Source: JBKECP01 sp047974765 (GTDB lineage: Bacteria; Pseudomonadota; Gammaproteobacteria; Pseudomonadales; Halieaceae). Taken from it: DNA of 64,000 nucleotides. The notes beneath the pieces were generated by a model. That model saw nothing but the letters and a program-made list of their open reading frames with translations, was not told the origin of the DNA and did not search any database. Shown here piece by piece: positions 52,134 to 62,121 of the stretch. The first letter of the stretch is position 1, and each line of letters begins with the position of its first letter. Position numbers and translations under genes: made by a program. The stretch is from contig JBKECP010000041.1 of the NCBI GenBank assembly GCA_047974765.1, forward strand, positions 1 to 64,000, written 5' to 3'.

Positions 52134-54269
52134 TCAGGCTTCGGTTGAATCCTGATCATCCGCTGCAGTGACATCCACCGCGGCCTCATTTTCCAGCAGT
52201 TCCTTGATGGACAACTTGATACGTCCACGCTGATCAACGTCGAGAACTTTTACCTGAACTTCCTGACCTTCACTCAGATAGTCTGTGACATTTTCCACTC
52301 GCTCATGGGCGATCTGGGAGATGTGCACCAGACCATCTTTACCCGGCAGTATCGTCACAAAGGCACCAAAATCAACAATACGTGCCACCTTACCCGTGTA
52401 GATTGCACCCACTTCAGCTTCAGCAGTAATCTCTTCGATCATATTGACCGCCTTGTCACGGGCTGCCTGATCCTGACCGAAGACACGAACGGTGCCATCA
52501 TCGTCGATATCAACCGTAGCACCGGACTCTTCAGTAATAGAGCGAATAGTGGCGCCGCCTTTACCAATAATGTCACGGATCTTGTCGGAGTCGACTTTGA
52601 GAGTCACCATTGACGGTGCATTTTCAGAGGTTACTTCACGGGCTGAGCTGAGCACGGTGTTCATTTGCCCCAGGATATGCAAACGGGCCTGCTGGGCCTG
52701 TTGCAGGGCGATGTCCATAATCTGCTCATTAATACCTTCGATCTTGATATCCATTTGCAGAGCGGTAACACCTTCGGCAGTACCAGCCACCTTAAAGTCC
52801 ATGTCGCCGAGATGATCCTCGTCACCAAGAATATCCGTAAGCACGGCAAACTGGTTGCCATCCTTAACCAGCCCCATAGCAATACCGGCAACCGGAGCCT
52901 TCAGGGGTACACCGGCAGCCATCAGTGCCAGTGAACCAACACAAACAGAAGCCATTGAACTGGAACCATTGGATTCAGTGATTTCAGAGACCATACGCAC
53001 AGTGTAGGGGAACACTTCTTCACTGGGCAGCACCGCTGCCAGACCGCGACGGGCCAAACGACCATGGCCAATCTCACGACGACCGGTAAAACCAATACGC
53101 CCCGCCTCACCAACGGAATAGGGCGGGAAGTTGTAGTGCAACATGAAAGGGTCACGACGCTCGCCTTCAAGGGCATCGATAATCTGTGCATCGCGGGTGG
53201 AGCCAAGGGTAACAGCACCGATAGCCTGAGTCTCACCGCGGGTAAACAAAGCAGAACCGTGTACTTTTGGCAGTAGATCCACTTCGCAGGCAATAGGGCG
53301 AACTGTACGGGTGTCGCGGCCATCAATACGGGGCTCACCCGCCAGAATACGCTTGCGCACCAGATCTTTTTCAACTTTTTTGAAAATGTCTTTCACTTCG
53401 TCTGCACTGGGACCATCTTCCCTGGCCAGCGCAGCCACGGCGGCTTCTCGAATTTCACCGACGCGACTGTAGCGGGCAGCTTTTTCAGTGATGCGGTAGG
53501 CCTCACCAAGATCCACTTTTACCTGCTCTTCAACTGCACTCAGCAGTGTTTCATTGATAGCTGGCGCCTGCCAGTCCCAACGGGGTTTGCCGGCTTCGGC
53601 AGCCAATGCTTTAACCGCCTGGATAACCGCCTGCATTTCCTGATGGGCAAATAGCACCGCGCCCAACATCTGGTCTTCCGTGAGTTCTTTGGCCTGGGAC
53701 TCAACCATCAGGACCGCATCGCTCGTACCCGCCACAACCATATCCAGCTCACTGCTTTTGAGCTGTTCATAATCCGGGTTCAAAATATAACCTTCGGCAT
53801 TGTTAAAACCGACACGGGCAGCACCGATCGGGCCATTGAAAGGTACTCCGGAAATCGCCAGGGCAGCTGAAGTACCAATCATGGCGGGAATATCCGGGTC
53901 GATATGCTTGTCAGCCGACATGACGGTACAAACCACCTGCACCTCATTCATAAAACCATCGGCAAACAAGGGGCGGATTGGACGGTCAATCAAACGTGAG
54001 GTCAGGGTCTCTTTTTCAGACGGGCGCGCCTCGCGCTTGAAAAAGCCACCGGGAATTTTACCGACAGCGTAGGTTTTTTCCTGATAATGAACTGACAGCG
54101 GGAAGAAATCCTGTCCTTCGCGGGCACTTTTTTCAGCTACCACGGTGACCAGGACGGAGGTATTCTCAACTGTCACCATGACCGCACCGCTTGCCTGACG
54201 GGCAATACGACCGGTTTCCAGCGTAACGGTTTTACCGCCATACTGGAAAGTCTTGGTTACTGGATTCAC
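52134..54269 (-). CDS. pnp: Polyribonucleotide nucleotidyltransferase (PNPase)
   Basis: 711 residues from a GTG start at 54269 (GGAG eight nt upstream), the family's length; an upstream ATG at 54317 is not used by relatives. Phosphorolytic 3'-5' exoribonuclease of the degradosome. Two RNase PH domains (GQDFFPLSVHYQEKTYA; GETQAIGAVTLGSTRDAQ), then KH (DKIRDIIGKGGATIRSI) and S1 (IYTGKVARIVDFGAFV) domains. A 7-bp hairpin precedes it at 54309. Confidence 0.97.
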   Translation of the reverse strand: MNPVTKTFQYGGKTVTLETGRIARQASGAVMVTVENTSVLVTVVAEKSAREGQDFFPLSVHYQEKTYAVGKIPGGFFKREARPSEKETLTSRLIDRPIRPLFADGFMNEVQVVCTVMSADKHIDPDIPAMIGTSAALAISGVPFNGPIGAARVGFNNAEGYILNPDYEQLKSSELDMVVAGTSDAVLMVESQAKELTEDQMLGAVLFAHQEMQAVIQAVKALAAEAGKPRWDWQAPAINETLLSAVEEQVKVDLGEAYRITEKAARYSRVGEIREAAVAALAREDGPSADEVKDIFKKVEKDLVRKRILAGEPRIDGRDTRTVRPIACEVDLLPKVHGSALFTRGETQAIGAVTLGSTRDAQIIDALEGERRDPFMLHYNFPPYSVGEAGRIGFTGRREIGHGRLARRGLAAVLPSEEVFPYTVRMVSEITESNGSSSMASVCVGSLALMAAGVPLKAPVAGIAMGLVKDGNQFAVLTDILGDEDHLGDMDFKVAGTAEGVTALQMDIKIEGINEQIMDIALQQAQQARLHILGQMNTVLSSAREVTSENAPSMVTLKVDSDKIRDIIGKGGATIRSITEESGATVDIDDDGTVRVFGQDQAARDKAVNMIEEITAEAEVGAIYTGKVARIVDFGAFVTILPGKDGLVHISQIAHERVENVTDYLSEGQEVQVKVLDVDQRGRIKLSIKELLENEAAVDVTAADDQDSTEA

Positions 54270-54308
54270 TTTGTTTTCTCCAATTCTATCTATGTCTATA
54301 TATGACGA

Positions 54309-54327
54309 CCGGGGCACATGGCCCCGG
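54309..54327 (-). promoter_or_regulatory. Hairpin between rpsO and pnp
   Basis: CCGGGGC-ACATG-GCCCCGG, a perfect 7-bp stem without a T-run. In E. coli a leader hairpin upstream of pnp is cut by RNase III and used for autocontrol; this one is well placed for the same role. Confidence 0.5.
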
Positions 54328-54341
54328 TATTGGTACGCAGC

Positions 54342-54611
54342 TTATCGGCGCAGACCCAGTCGCTTGATCAGCTCAGCGTAGCGCGCTACATCTTTGCGCT
54401 TGAGGTAGTCCAGCAATTTGCGGCGCTGGTTAACCATGCGGATCAGGCCACGGCGGGAGTGGTGGTCCTGCTTGTGAGCATCAAAGTGACTGCGCAGCTG
54501 TTCAATATTAGCTGTCAGCAGCGCAACCTGCACTTCAGGAGAACCTGTATCACCTTCGGCCACCTGATATTCCTTGACAACTTCTGCTTTTTTTTCTGCG
54601 GATAAAGCCAT
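54342..54611 (-). CDS. rpsO: 30S ribosomal protein S15
   Basis: 89 residues, full length. Binds 16S rRNA in the platform; QVALLTANIEQLRSHFDAHKQDHHSRRGL and LIKRLGLRR are the usual conserved segments. Confidence 0.98.
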   Translation of the reverse strand: MALSAEKKAEVVKEYQVAEGDTGSPEVQVALLTANIEQLRSHFDAHKQDHHSRRGLIRMVNQRRKLLDYLKRKDVARYAELIKRLGLRR

Positions 54612-54713
54612 TGTTAAACTCCTCTGTTTAATCTGCCTGTTATGGGAGTGTAATACTTGTTCCCATATATTGATAAAAGAGCCTGTCCGTGCAGATTTAC
54701 AGACAGGTTCGCA

Positions 54714-55652
54714 TCACCTGTTGGTGACAATCAGCCGACGCGGCGCCACACGCCCATCGTCCAATATCTCTGCCACACCCAGAAATTCACCAGTTTCCAG
54801 TGCGACGCGCACCATACCATTACAGGGCGCATTTGGCACCATCACCGGCTGCCCCTGGCGGATATAAAACCCTCCGGATTCGGTCAACTCAACCAGTGGC
54901 AACTGCCTGACAGCGGTATCAAGCGGCAACAACAGGGCATCCATCTCGGGCAGCTGCCCACGCTGCTTGAGCACTTCCAGCTTGTCCAGGCTGATACTGC
55001 CTGCCAGATGAAATGGGCCGACTTTGGTTCGCCGCAAGCGACTGACATGAGCACCACAACCCAGAATCCGGCCCAGATCTTCAGCAACAGAGCGCACATA
55101 AGTGCCCTTGCTGCATGTCAGCTCAACATCCACCTCGGCTCGACCTCCCGGCAAGCCTGTACGAAACTCACACAAATCAAGCTGGTGGATGGTCACGGCC
55201 CGTGCTTTGCGTTCGACCTCCCGCCCCTCTCTGGCCAGCTTGTACAGCGGCTGACCGTTTTGCTTAATGGCAGAGAACATCGACGGCACCTGTTCGATAT
55301 CGCCGTTAAAAGTCGCCAGCGCGATCTCCATCTGCTCACGGGTGATGGCAGATGCGTCGCCTTCACTGACTGTTTCACCTTCGGCATCGCCAGTGGTAGT
55401 GGCCACACCGAGAATAAAGGTACTTTGATAAGCTTTGTCTGCATCCAGCAAATACCGGGAAAACTTGGTTGCCTCACCAAAACACAGAGGCAATACCCCC
55501 GTTGCCAGTGGATCCAGGCTACCCGTATGGCCAGCTTTGGCAGCAAACAACAGGCGCTTCGTCTGTTGCAGAGCCTGATTGGAGCTTATACCGCTGGGCT
55601 TATCGAGTATTAAAATGCCATCGACCGGCCGCCCCTTGCGCTGCCGCCCCAC
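54714..55652 (-). CDS. truB: tRNA pseudouridine(55) synthase
   Basis: 312 residues. Makes pseudouridine 55 in the T loop. The catalytic Asp is in GHTGSLDPLATGVLPL; VDGILILDKPSGISSNQAL begins the fold and a PUA-like C-terminal region follows. Overlaps rbfA by 1 nt. Confidence 0.96.
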   Translation of the reverse strand: MGRQRKGRPVDGILILDKPSGISSNQALQQTKRLLFAAKAGHTGSLDPLATGVLPLCFGEATKFSRYLLDADKAYQSTFILGVATTTGDAEGETVSEGDASAITREQMEIALATFNGDIEQVPSMFSAIKQNGQPLYKLAREGREVERKARAVTIHQLDLCEFRTGLPGGRAEVDVELTCSKGTYVRSVAEDLGRILGCGAHVSRLRRTKVGPFHLAGSISLDKLEVLKQRGQLPEMDALLLPLDTAVRQLPLVELTESGGFYIRQGQPVMVPNAPCNGMVRVALETGEFLGVAEILDDGRVAPRRLIVTNR

Positions 55653-56050
55653 TACTCTTTGACCTGCTCGTCATCACGCAGCCCCAGATCACGGTCTGCC
55701 TGGGCAGCCTTGCGAATCAACGCTTCCATATCGCGCCCACGACCCACGCTGCTATCAAAATAAAAGCGCAGTTGCGGCACACTGCGCATGGTGCTGTCAC
55801 GCGATATCTGCGAGCGTAAAAAACCGGCAGCTTTATTGAGCACGTCAACAACCTCGGCAGCCTCTTCACCAGTGTCCGAGCCCAGGCGGGTAAAATAAAC
55901 CTTGGCATAACCAAGATCCCTGCTCACACTGGCGCCGGTGATACTGACCATACCCACCCGGGGATCTCTCACCTCCCGCTGGATAATCGCCGCCAGTTCA
56001 CGCTGCAAATAATCGGCAACACGCTGGCTGCGGCTGTATTCCTTCGACAT
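55652..56050 (-). CDS. rbfA: Ribosome-binding factor A
   Basis: 132 residues. KH-like protein assisting 30S maturation; signature IIQREVRDPRVGMVSITGA and PQLRFYFDSSV. Follows infB by 27 nt. Confidence 0.96.
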   Translation of the reverse strand: MSKEYSRSQRVADYLQRELAAIIQREVRDPRVGMVSITGASVSRDLGYAKVYFTRLGSDTGEEAAEVVDVLNKAAGFLRSQISRDSTMRSVPQLRFYFDSSVGRGRDMEALIRKAAQADRDLGLRDDEQVKE

Positions 56051-56077
56051 CGCTACAATCTGCTCCAGCCACTGTCC

Positions 56078-58888
56078 TTACAGACTGCGGGCGATTTCCT
56101 TGACCTCAAATACTTCGATCAAATCACCGACTTTGACATCGTTGTAGTTTTTGACACCGATACCGCACTCCATACCACTGCGCACTTCGCTGGCATCATC
56201 CTTGAAGCGACGCAGCGACTCCAGCTCGCCTTCATAGATCACCACGTTATCGCGCAATACCCGGATCGGACGCGAGCGGTAAACAGTACCCTCTGTCACC
56301 ATACAACCGGCGATCAAGCCAAACTTCGGCGAGCGGAAGACATCGCGCACTTCGGCAATACCCAGAATCTGCTCGCGCAGTTCCGGTGCCAACATACCTG
56401 ACAAGGCCTGTTTGACATCATCGATCAAATCGTAGATCACGTTGTAATAACGCAGGTCCACACCTTCTTTCTCGATCAGACGACGGGCCGAGGTATCGGC
56501 ACGCACATTGAAACCAAACATCACTGCGTTGGATGTCATCGCCAGCGTCACATCGGTTTCGGCAATACCACCAACACCACCGGCAACGATATTCACCTGT
56601 ACTTCGTCGTTGCCAAGCTCCAGCAACGAACTCTGGATAGCCTCCAGTGAACCGCGTACATCGGCTTTTACAATAACATTCAGTGTTTTCTTCTCACCTG
56701 CGGTCATACTCTCGAACATATTGTCGAGTTTTGCGGCCTGTTGCCGTTGCAGGCGATTATCACGCTGCCTCTCCTGGCGAAAATCAGCCACCTCACGGGC
56801 ACGACGTTCATCCTCAACAACAGCAAATTGATCACCGGCATCGGGTGTGCCATCAAGGCCGAGGATTTCCACCGGAATACTGGGACCGGCTTCATCAACA
56901 GGCTGACCATTTTCATCGAGCATGGCGCGCACGCGGCCATATTGCAGGCCAGCCAATACGATATCGCCCTGGCGCAAGGTGCCACTTTGCACTAACAGTG
57001 AGGCCACCGAACCACGGCCCTTGTCCAGGCGGGATTCGATCACGATACCCTGGGCCGGCACATCACGAGGAGCACTCAGCTCCAGCAGTTCAGCCTGTAA
57101 TAATACGGCATCAAGCAGAGCTTCAATGCCTTCACCAGTATGTGCCGAAACATTGATGAACTGGGTATCACCACCCCAGTCCTCGGGAATAACATCCTTG
57201 GCTGCCAATTCACTCTTGACGCGATCAGGGTCGGCACCCTCCTTGTCGATCTTGTTGACTGCCACAATCAATGGTACCTGTGCCGCCCGGGCGTGCAACA
57301 CGGCCTCTTCTGTCTGCGGCATCACACCGTCATCGGCGGCCACAACCAGAATCACAATATCGGTACTTTTGGCACCACGGGCACGCATGGCGGTAAAGGC
57401 CGCGTGACCGGGCGTATCGAGGAAGGAAATCATGCCGTGACCGGTTTCAACATGATAGGCGCCAATATGCTGGGTAATACCACCGGCCTCGCCAGAGGCA
57501 ACATGACTTTGGCGGATATGATCCAGCAGTGAGGTTTTACCGTGGTCAACATGGCCCATAACAGTAACAACCGGCGCGCGTGGCTCCGGTGTACCTTCGT
57601 GCAGGGACAGTGTTTCCTCCAGCTTCTCTTCCAGGGCATCCGCGCTGATCAATTTGACGGTATGTCCCATCTCTTCAACCACCAGCATGGCCGTATCCTG
57701 GTCGATAATCTGATTGATATTGGCCATTACACCCAATTTCATCAGTTCCTTGATGACCTCACCAGCCTTGACCTTCATCTGCTGGGCGAGACCGCCAACT
57801 GTAATGGCATCAGCCAGCTCAACTTCATGTACCTGGCGCTCTGTCGGCATTTCAAATCCGTGTTTTGCATGTTCAGAATGGGCGGCTTTCAGTTTGCGAC
57901 GACCGCCGCGACGACGACCATAGCCAGACTCCGCCGCTTCAATGTCATTCAGCGACAGATTGTGGCCTCGTTGTTTGCCACGGCTTGCCGCCGGTTGACG
58001 GTCAAGTCGACCGCGACCCGCCGACTTGCGATGTCCTGCCTCATCTCGGGTTACGGGCGCATCGTGCAGGCGTTTGGGGCGGCGGGCACTGTCGTCATCT
58101 GTTTTGCTGGCAGGCGCAGAAGTCCGTTTTGCGCTGGCTTCGGCCTTGCGCCGTGTTTCTTCAGCCTTTCTCGCCTCAGCCGCTGCCTTTCTGGCTGCAC
58201 TTTCTTCGGCTTCTTTTTTCATGCGACGCTCAGCCGCACGCTGACGAAGAATCTCCGGATCAATATCCAGAGGATCTTCCGTCCCGCCTGCCTCGGCTTT
58301 AGCATCAACCTCAGTCACAACCGTTTCAACTGCCAGTTCTTCAGGCTGTTGTTCTGGCTCATCTGCCACAACGGCTGACTCTTCAGGCTCAGCTGCGGCT
58401 TCTACAGCAATCTCCGTTTCTGTTGTGGCAACTTCAACGGCTTCCTCTGGTTCTGGTACAGCCTCAACAGTAGGCTCCTCCGTCACAGTTTCTGCCAGTA
58501 TTGCCTCTGTGGCCACGGTTTCCGCCGCCTCTCGTACAGCCGCTTCTTTTAATGATTCTTCCGCTTCCGCTTCCGCATGCAATAGCTGAGGATCACGCTT
58601 TACATAAGTGCGCTTCTTGCGTACTTCTACGCTGACTGTCTTCTTGCCCTGCGAACCCGAGGTACGCAAGGTACTCAGTGTTTTACGCTTGAGTGTAATA
58701 CGTTTGGGGGCCGCGGCAGATTCACCATGACTCCGTTTCAGATAGCTCAACAGTGTCTGCTTGTCCTCTTCAGACACTTCTTCAGCCGCCGCTTTATGCG
58801 GCAAACCAGCATCTTTCATCTGCGCCAGCAGACGATCTACTGAAGCCCCCACAGTCTCTGCCAGTTGCTTTACTGTCACCTGCGCCAT
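56078..58888 (-). CDS. infB: Translation initiation factor IF-2
   Basis: 936 residues. N-terminal IF2_N repeat (MAQVTVKQLAETVGASVDRL), a long Ala/Glu/Arg-rich linker (90-330), then the GTPase core with VTVMGHVDHGKTSLLDHIR (P loop), DTPGHAAF and NKID, followed by beta-barrel and C-terminal fMet-tRNA-binding domains. Delivers initiator tRNA to the 30S subunit. Linker composition is typical. Confidence 0.98.
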   Translation of the reverse strand: MAQVTVKQLAETVGASVDRLLAQMKDAGLPHKAAAEEVSEEDKQTLLSYLKRSHGESAAAPKRITLKRKTLSTLRTSGSQGKKTVSVEVRKKRTYVKRDPQLLHAEAEAEESLKEAAVREAAETVATEAILAETVTEEPTVEAVPEPEEAVEVATTETEIAVEAAAEPEESAVVADEPEQQPEELAVETVVTEVDAKAEAGGTEDPLDIDPEILRQRAAERRMKKEAEESAARKAAAEARKAEETRRKAEASAKRTSAPASKTDDDSARRPKRLHDAPVTRDEAGHRKSAGRGRLDRQPAASRGKQRGHNLSLNDIEAAESGYGRRRGGRRKLKAAHSEHAKHGFEMPTERQVHEVELADAITVGGLAQQMKVKAGEVIKELMKLGVMANINQIIDQDTAMLVVEEMGHTVKLISADALEEKLEETLSLHEGTPEPRAPVVTVMGHVDHGKTSLLDHIRQSHVASGEAGGITQHIGAYHVETGHGMISFLDTPGHAAFTAMRARGAKSTDIVILVVAADDGVMPQTEEAVLHARAAQVPLIVAVNKIDKEGADPDRVKSELAAKDVIPEDWGGDTQFINVSAHTGEGIEALLDAVLLQAELLELSAPRDVPAQGIVIESRLDKGRGSVASLLVQSGTLRQGDIVLAGLQYGRVRAMLDENGQPVDEAGPSIPVEILGLDGTPDAGDQFAVVEDERRAREVADFRQERQRDNRLQRQQAAKLDNMFESMTAGEKKTLNVIVKADVRGSLEAIQSSLLELGNDEVQVNIVAGGVGGIAETDVTLAMTSNAVMFGFNVRADTSARRLIEKEGVDLRYYNVIYDLIDDVKQALSGMLAPELREQILGIAEVRDVFRSPKFGLIAGCMVTEGTVYRSRPIRVLRDNVVIYEGELESLRRFKDDASEVRSGMECGIGVKNYNDVKVGDLIEVFEVKEIARSL

Positions 58889-58944
58889 TCAATAATCTCC
58901 TCTATCCCTTTACCCTGTCTGCTTTACCGTATGCCTGCTGGCAT

Positions 58945-60438
58945 CTATTCGGCATCCTCAGCAAACCAGGGCGCACGGGCGGTCATAATCAATTCACCCG
59001 CCCGCTCTTCTGTCATGTCCGGGATATCCATCAAATCTTCAATACCGAGTTCTGCCAGATCTTCCATGGTGACAACTTCGCGACTGGCCAGAATATAGGC
59101 CAGATGCCGATCCATACCGTCCATGGTCAGCAGGTCCTCTGCCGGCTCATTGGCACCCAGCTGCTCCTCTGAAGCAATCGCCTGCGTCAGCAGGGCATCC
59201 TTGGCGCGCGCGCGCAGTTCTTCAGCAATATCTTCATCAAAGCCTTCTACTGCTGTCATCTCTTCCAGTGGTACATAAGCCACTTCTTCCAGGCTGGTAA
59301 AGCCCTCTTCCATCAGAATTTCAGCAACATCCTGATCGATATCCAGCTGATCCATGAAGGTCTGTACCACCTGACCGGATTCAGCCTCATGCTTTTCGGC
59401 GGCTTCATCCGTACTCATCACATTGATGCTCCAACCTGTGAGTTCACTGGCCAGGCGCACGTTCTGACCCGAGCGGCCGATAGCCTGAGCCAGATTGTCT
59501 TCAGATACCGCTACATCCATCGTACCGCTGTCTTCATCAACGACGATGGACTCCACTTCCGCCGGTGCCATCGCATTGATCACCAATTGCGCCGGATTGT
59601 CATCCCAGAGCACAATATCAACACGCTCATTATCCAGCTCATTGGATACCGCCTGCACACGGGAGCCACGCATACCTACACAGGCACCAACCGGATCGAT
59701 ACGCTGGTCATTGGTTTTAACTGCAATTTTGGCACGTGAACCGGGATCACGAGCTGCTGCGCGCACCTGAATAACCCCTTCAGAAATTTCAGGCACTTCA
59801 ATTTTGAACAGTTCTATCAGCATTTCCGGGCAGGCGCGACTGAGAATCAGCTGTGGACCACGGTTTTCGGCACTGATTTCCTTGAGGATGGCGCGCACAC
59901 GGTCGTTAACACGAAACGTTTCACGACCAACCAGTTGATCACGAGGCAGCAGACCCTCGGCATTATTACCCAGATCAACAATAACATTGTCACGGGTGAC
60001 TTTTTTTACTGTTCCGGCAACCAGCTCACCTACACGATCAAGGTAAAGCTCAACAATCTGCGCACGCTCGGCATCACGTACCCGCTGCACAATAACCTGC
60101 TTGGCGGTCTGAGCAGCAATACGGCCAAAACCAACATTTTCTACCTGTTCTTCGTAGATATCACCAGGCTTCAGATTGGGATCTTTTTCAGCTGCCTCTT
60201 CAGTGGTCAGCTGAGTACCGAGCAGGGCCAGCTCATCATCCGATACCACCAGCCAGCGGCGCACAGTTTCATAATCTCCACTGACACGGTCGATCGTCAC
60301 CTGGATTTCAGCATCTTCGTCATAGCGTTTCTTGGTGGCCGTTGCCAGCGCCAGTTCTATCGCTTCAAAAATGATGTCCTCAGAGACACCTTTTTCATTC
60401 GATACGGCCTCTGCGACCAACAGAATTTCCTTTGTCAT
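58945..60438 (-). CDS. nusA: Transcription elongation factor NusA
   Basis: 497 residues: N-terminal RNA-polymerase domain, S1 domain (VGELVAGTVKKVTRDN), two KH domains (DPVGACVGMRGSRVQAV; LAQAIGRSGQNVRLA) and two acidic C-terminal repeats (about 360-490), the gammaproteobacterial arrangement. Controls pausing and termination. Confidence 0.98.
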   Translation of the reverse strand: MTKEILLVAEAVSNEKGVSEDIIFEAIELALATATKKRYDEDAEIQVTIDRVSGDYETVRRWLVVSDDELALLGTQLTTEEAAEKDPNLKPGDIYEEQVENVGFGRIAAQTAKQVIVQRVRDAERAQIVELYLDRVGELVAGTVKKVTRDNVIVDLGNNAEGLLPRDQLVGRETFRVNDRVRAILKEISAENRGPQLILSRACPEMLIELFKIEVPEISEGVIQVRAAARDPGSRAKIAVKTNDQRIDPVGACVGMRGSRVQAVSNELDNERVDIVLWDDNPAQLVINAMAPAEVESIVVDEDSGTMDVAVSEDNLAQAIGRSGQNVRLASELTGWSINVMSTDEAAEKHEAESGQVVQTFMDQLDIDQDVAEILMEEGFTSLEEVAYVPLEEMTAVEGFDEDIAEELRARAKDALLTQAIASEEQLGANEPAEDLLTMDGMDRHLAYILASREVVTMEDLAELGIEDLMDIPDMTEERAGELIMTARAPWFAEDAE

Positions 60439-60473
60439 CTCAAGCCTCGCCCTTGTGATCCCATTCGGGTCTG

Positions 60474-60941
60474 TTAATTCTGCCCCTCGATGCGGGGGTG
60501 AACACGCGCCTTGTCAATAGCACTATGTGGCAGCAGATATTCGTGGTCATCAACACGCACCACAACATCCTCACCTTCTATTCCCTGCAATACGCCCTTG
60601 AACTTGCGCCGCCCTTCAAAAGCCGTGCGCAAACGCAGTTCAAGCCACTCACCAATATAGGCGCCAAACTGATCGAGTCGAAACAACAGTCGGTCCACAC
60701 CGGGAGAGGACACCTCCAGTGTATATTCAACACTGATGGGGTCTTCCACATCCAGCACCGCACTGATCTGCTCACTAACGGCGGCACAACTATCAATCGT
60801 TATACCCTGTTCACTCTCTATATAGATACGCAAAAGGGTATGCCGCCCCTGAGACAGATACTCAATACCCCACAATTCAAAACCAAGCGCCTCTACGGAA
60901 GGGGCAAGTAATTGTTGAATTTCCTGCTCTTTTGTTGCCAC
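60474..60941 (-). CDS. rimP: Ribosome maturation factor RimP
   Basis: 155 residues from a GTG at 60941 (GGGGGA upstream), giving MATKEQEIQQLLAPSVEAL as in relatives; the longer in-frame start at 61112 runs back through a terminator and the tRNA relic. Needed for 30S assembly. Motifs ISVEYTLEVSSPGVDRLL and the SH3-like C-terminal domain are present. Confidence 0.94.
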   Translation of the reverse strand: MATKEQEIQQLLAPSVEALGFELWGIEYLSQGRHTLLRIYIESEQGITIDSCAAVSEQISAVLDVEDPISVEYTLEVSSPGVDRLLFRLDQFGAYIGEWLELRLRTAFEGRRKFKGVLQGIEGEDVVVRVDDHEYLLPHSAIDKARVHPRIEGQN

Positions 60942-60978
60942 GCGATCCCCCACCCACCGGGCTTTTCCGTATATACGA

Positions 60979-61002
60979 AAAAGCCCCTGAAAAGGGGCTT
61001 TT
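60979..61002. terminator. Hairpin between tRNA-fMet and rimP
   Basis: AAAAGCCCC-TTTTCA-GGGGCTTTT read on the minus strand, followed by T. A 9-bp perfect stem. It either ends the tRNA transcript with readthrough into rimP or is a processing site. Confidence 0.7.
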
Positions 61003-61042
61003 GAATCAATATCACCACTAATATACCTTAGTGACATCTGGC

Positions 61043-61070
61043 TGGTAGCGGAGGCCGGATTGGAACCGAC
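61043..61070 (-). repeat. Relic of the tRNA-fMet 3' end
   Basis: TGGTAGCGGAGGCCGGATTG and the following bases match the 3' 28 nt of the tRNA-fMet gene at 61150 (TGGTAGCGGGGGCCGGATTT...) with two changes. The rest of the tRNA is missing. Confidence 0.75.
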
Positions 61071-61149
61071 AAATATCACCCAAGCTACTGGATGGACAGA
61101 AAGTGCGCTCATCGGTAATCCACTCTCTGTATAACACCGCTATAGTAAT

Positions 61150-61226
<77 letters not shown>

Positions 61227-61285
61227 TCAATACCGCTCAATATGAAGAGCCCCTTGGCACTTCACTTCAAGGCCCCGTGTTGCTG

Positions 61286-61306
61286 ACACCCTGAATTTGA
61301 GGGTGT
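61286..61306 (-). other. Hairpin at the 5' end of the tRNA-fMet transcript
   Basis: ACACCCT-N7-AGGGTGT, a perfect 7-bp stem just downstream of the predicted -10 box. Probably part of the precursor leader. Confidence 0.5.
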
Positions 61307-61308
61307 GC

Positions 61309-61337
61309 ATTATAGGTAGCACCTACAGCGTGGTCAA
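61309..61337 (-). promoter_or_regulatory. Strong sigma70 promoter of tRNA-fMet
   Basis: On the minus strand TTGACC, 17 bp, TATAAT; the -10 is perfect and spacing ideal. Transcription would start about 75 nt before the tRNA. Confidence 0.85.
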
Positions 61338-61505
61338 CCTGAAAACGCACTATTTTATAAATTACTCCAGCACATAAATACACTGCTCAACGGCCCCCCA
61401 AAATAGAGCCCCATATTTCCATACTGGAACAAGGCTATAGGTCGGCCTCGATCACTGGACAGGCACCCGCTTTTTATTCAAATCAGATCAAACTGTTGAT
61501 AATGA

Positions 61506-61766
61506 CTCGGCAGAAGGCAAAGCCGGGACTGGGTCACTGAACGCATACACCTTCTCATCTCAATATTTGCCATCGATGTCTGCGCCTATGCCGTAATGAG
61601 CAATCACTACCACCTGGTGTTGCACCTCAACTCCGGCAAAGCATGGTCGGACACGGAGGTCATCTTTCGCTGGCTCCAGCTATTTGGCGGAACGCTGTTG
61701 ATCAGACAGTATCACGGTGAGCAAGGCCTGGCTGTCCTTCTCGGAGGCCTACCCTTACGCCAGTGA
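61506..61766 (+). pseudogene. Fragment of a REP-associated tyrosine (IS200-like Y1) transposase
   Basis: The open stretch encodes IFAIDVCAYAVMSNHYHLVL followed by HLNSGKAWSDTEVIFRWLQL and FGGTLL. NHYHLVL is the HUH (His-hydrophobic-His) motif of TnpREP/Y1 transposases. The N-terminal part is missing, the catalytic Tyr part is absent, and a stop follows at 61764. Another frame continues protein-like sequence to about 61823, so a frameshift is likely. A non-functional relic. Confidence 0.75.
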
Positions 61767-61827
61767 CTTTGCCCGGATCCTGGCCAACGCGCGCCGACAC
61801 CCGGCCTGGGCGCCACCTGGATAGATC

Positions 61828-62013
61828 TCACTGCTCAAAAACTTCGATCAGATACTCTCTGGCCGGGGATTTCTTTGCCTTGAAGTCGTACAAGACGCCT
61901 CGGGTGGCTTCGAACTGCCAATAATCGGGCTGTTGTAGCGCCCCGATGCCACACCAACAAGGTAGCCACCGGGAAAATCGCAGACAGGCCGACTGAAATG
62001 ACTCGGAAAGCAC
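61828..62013 (-). other. Short open frame, possible gene fragment
   Basis: 61 codons ending in EATRGVLYDFKAKKSPAREY. The C-terminal half reads like a real protein end, but no domain is recognised and there is no ribosome site. It lies in the debris between the two tRNA genes. Confidence 0.25.
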
Positions 62014-62083
62014 GGTCAGATCAAAATCGGTGAGCGATGCGGGCTAGGGTTATGGATATAACTGCAAACAAAAGACAAGTGCT

Positions 62084-62115
62084 AAAAAAAAGACCTCACC
62101 AGGGGAGGCCTTTTT
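62084..62115 (-). terminator. Terminator after tRNA-Leu
   Basis: On the minus strand GGCCTC...GAGGTC (six pairs, one G-T) is followed by eight T. Ends the glmM-tpiA-secG-tRNA-Leu transcript. Confidence 0.7.
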
Positions 62116-62121
62116 ATATTG

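Noticed and set aside
54682..54707. CCTGTC/GACAGG pairing between truB and rpsO
   Set aside because: Six-bp stem with long loop; T-run on minus strand is short. Not enough to call.
54657..55613. Plus-strand open frame (318 codons) opposite truB
   Set aside because: Exactly antisense to a well-supported TruB gene; no domain.
57542..58378. Long plus-strand open frame (278 codons) opposite infB
   Set aside because: Antisense to the Ala/Glu-rich IF-2 linker; composition (Cys, His, Phe, Arg rich) is a codon shadow and there is no ribosome site.
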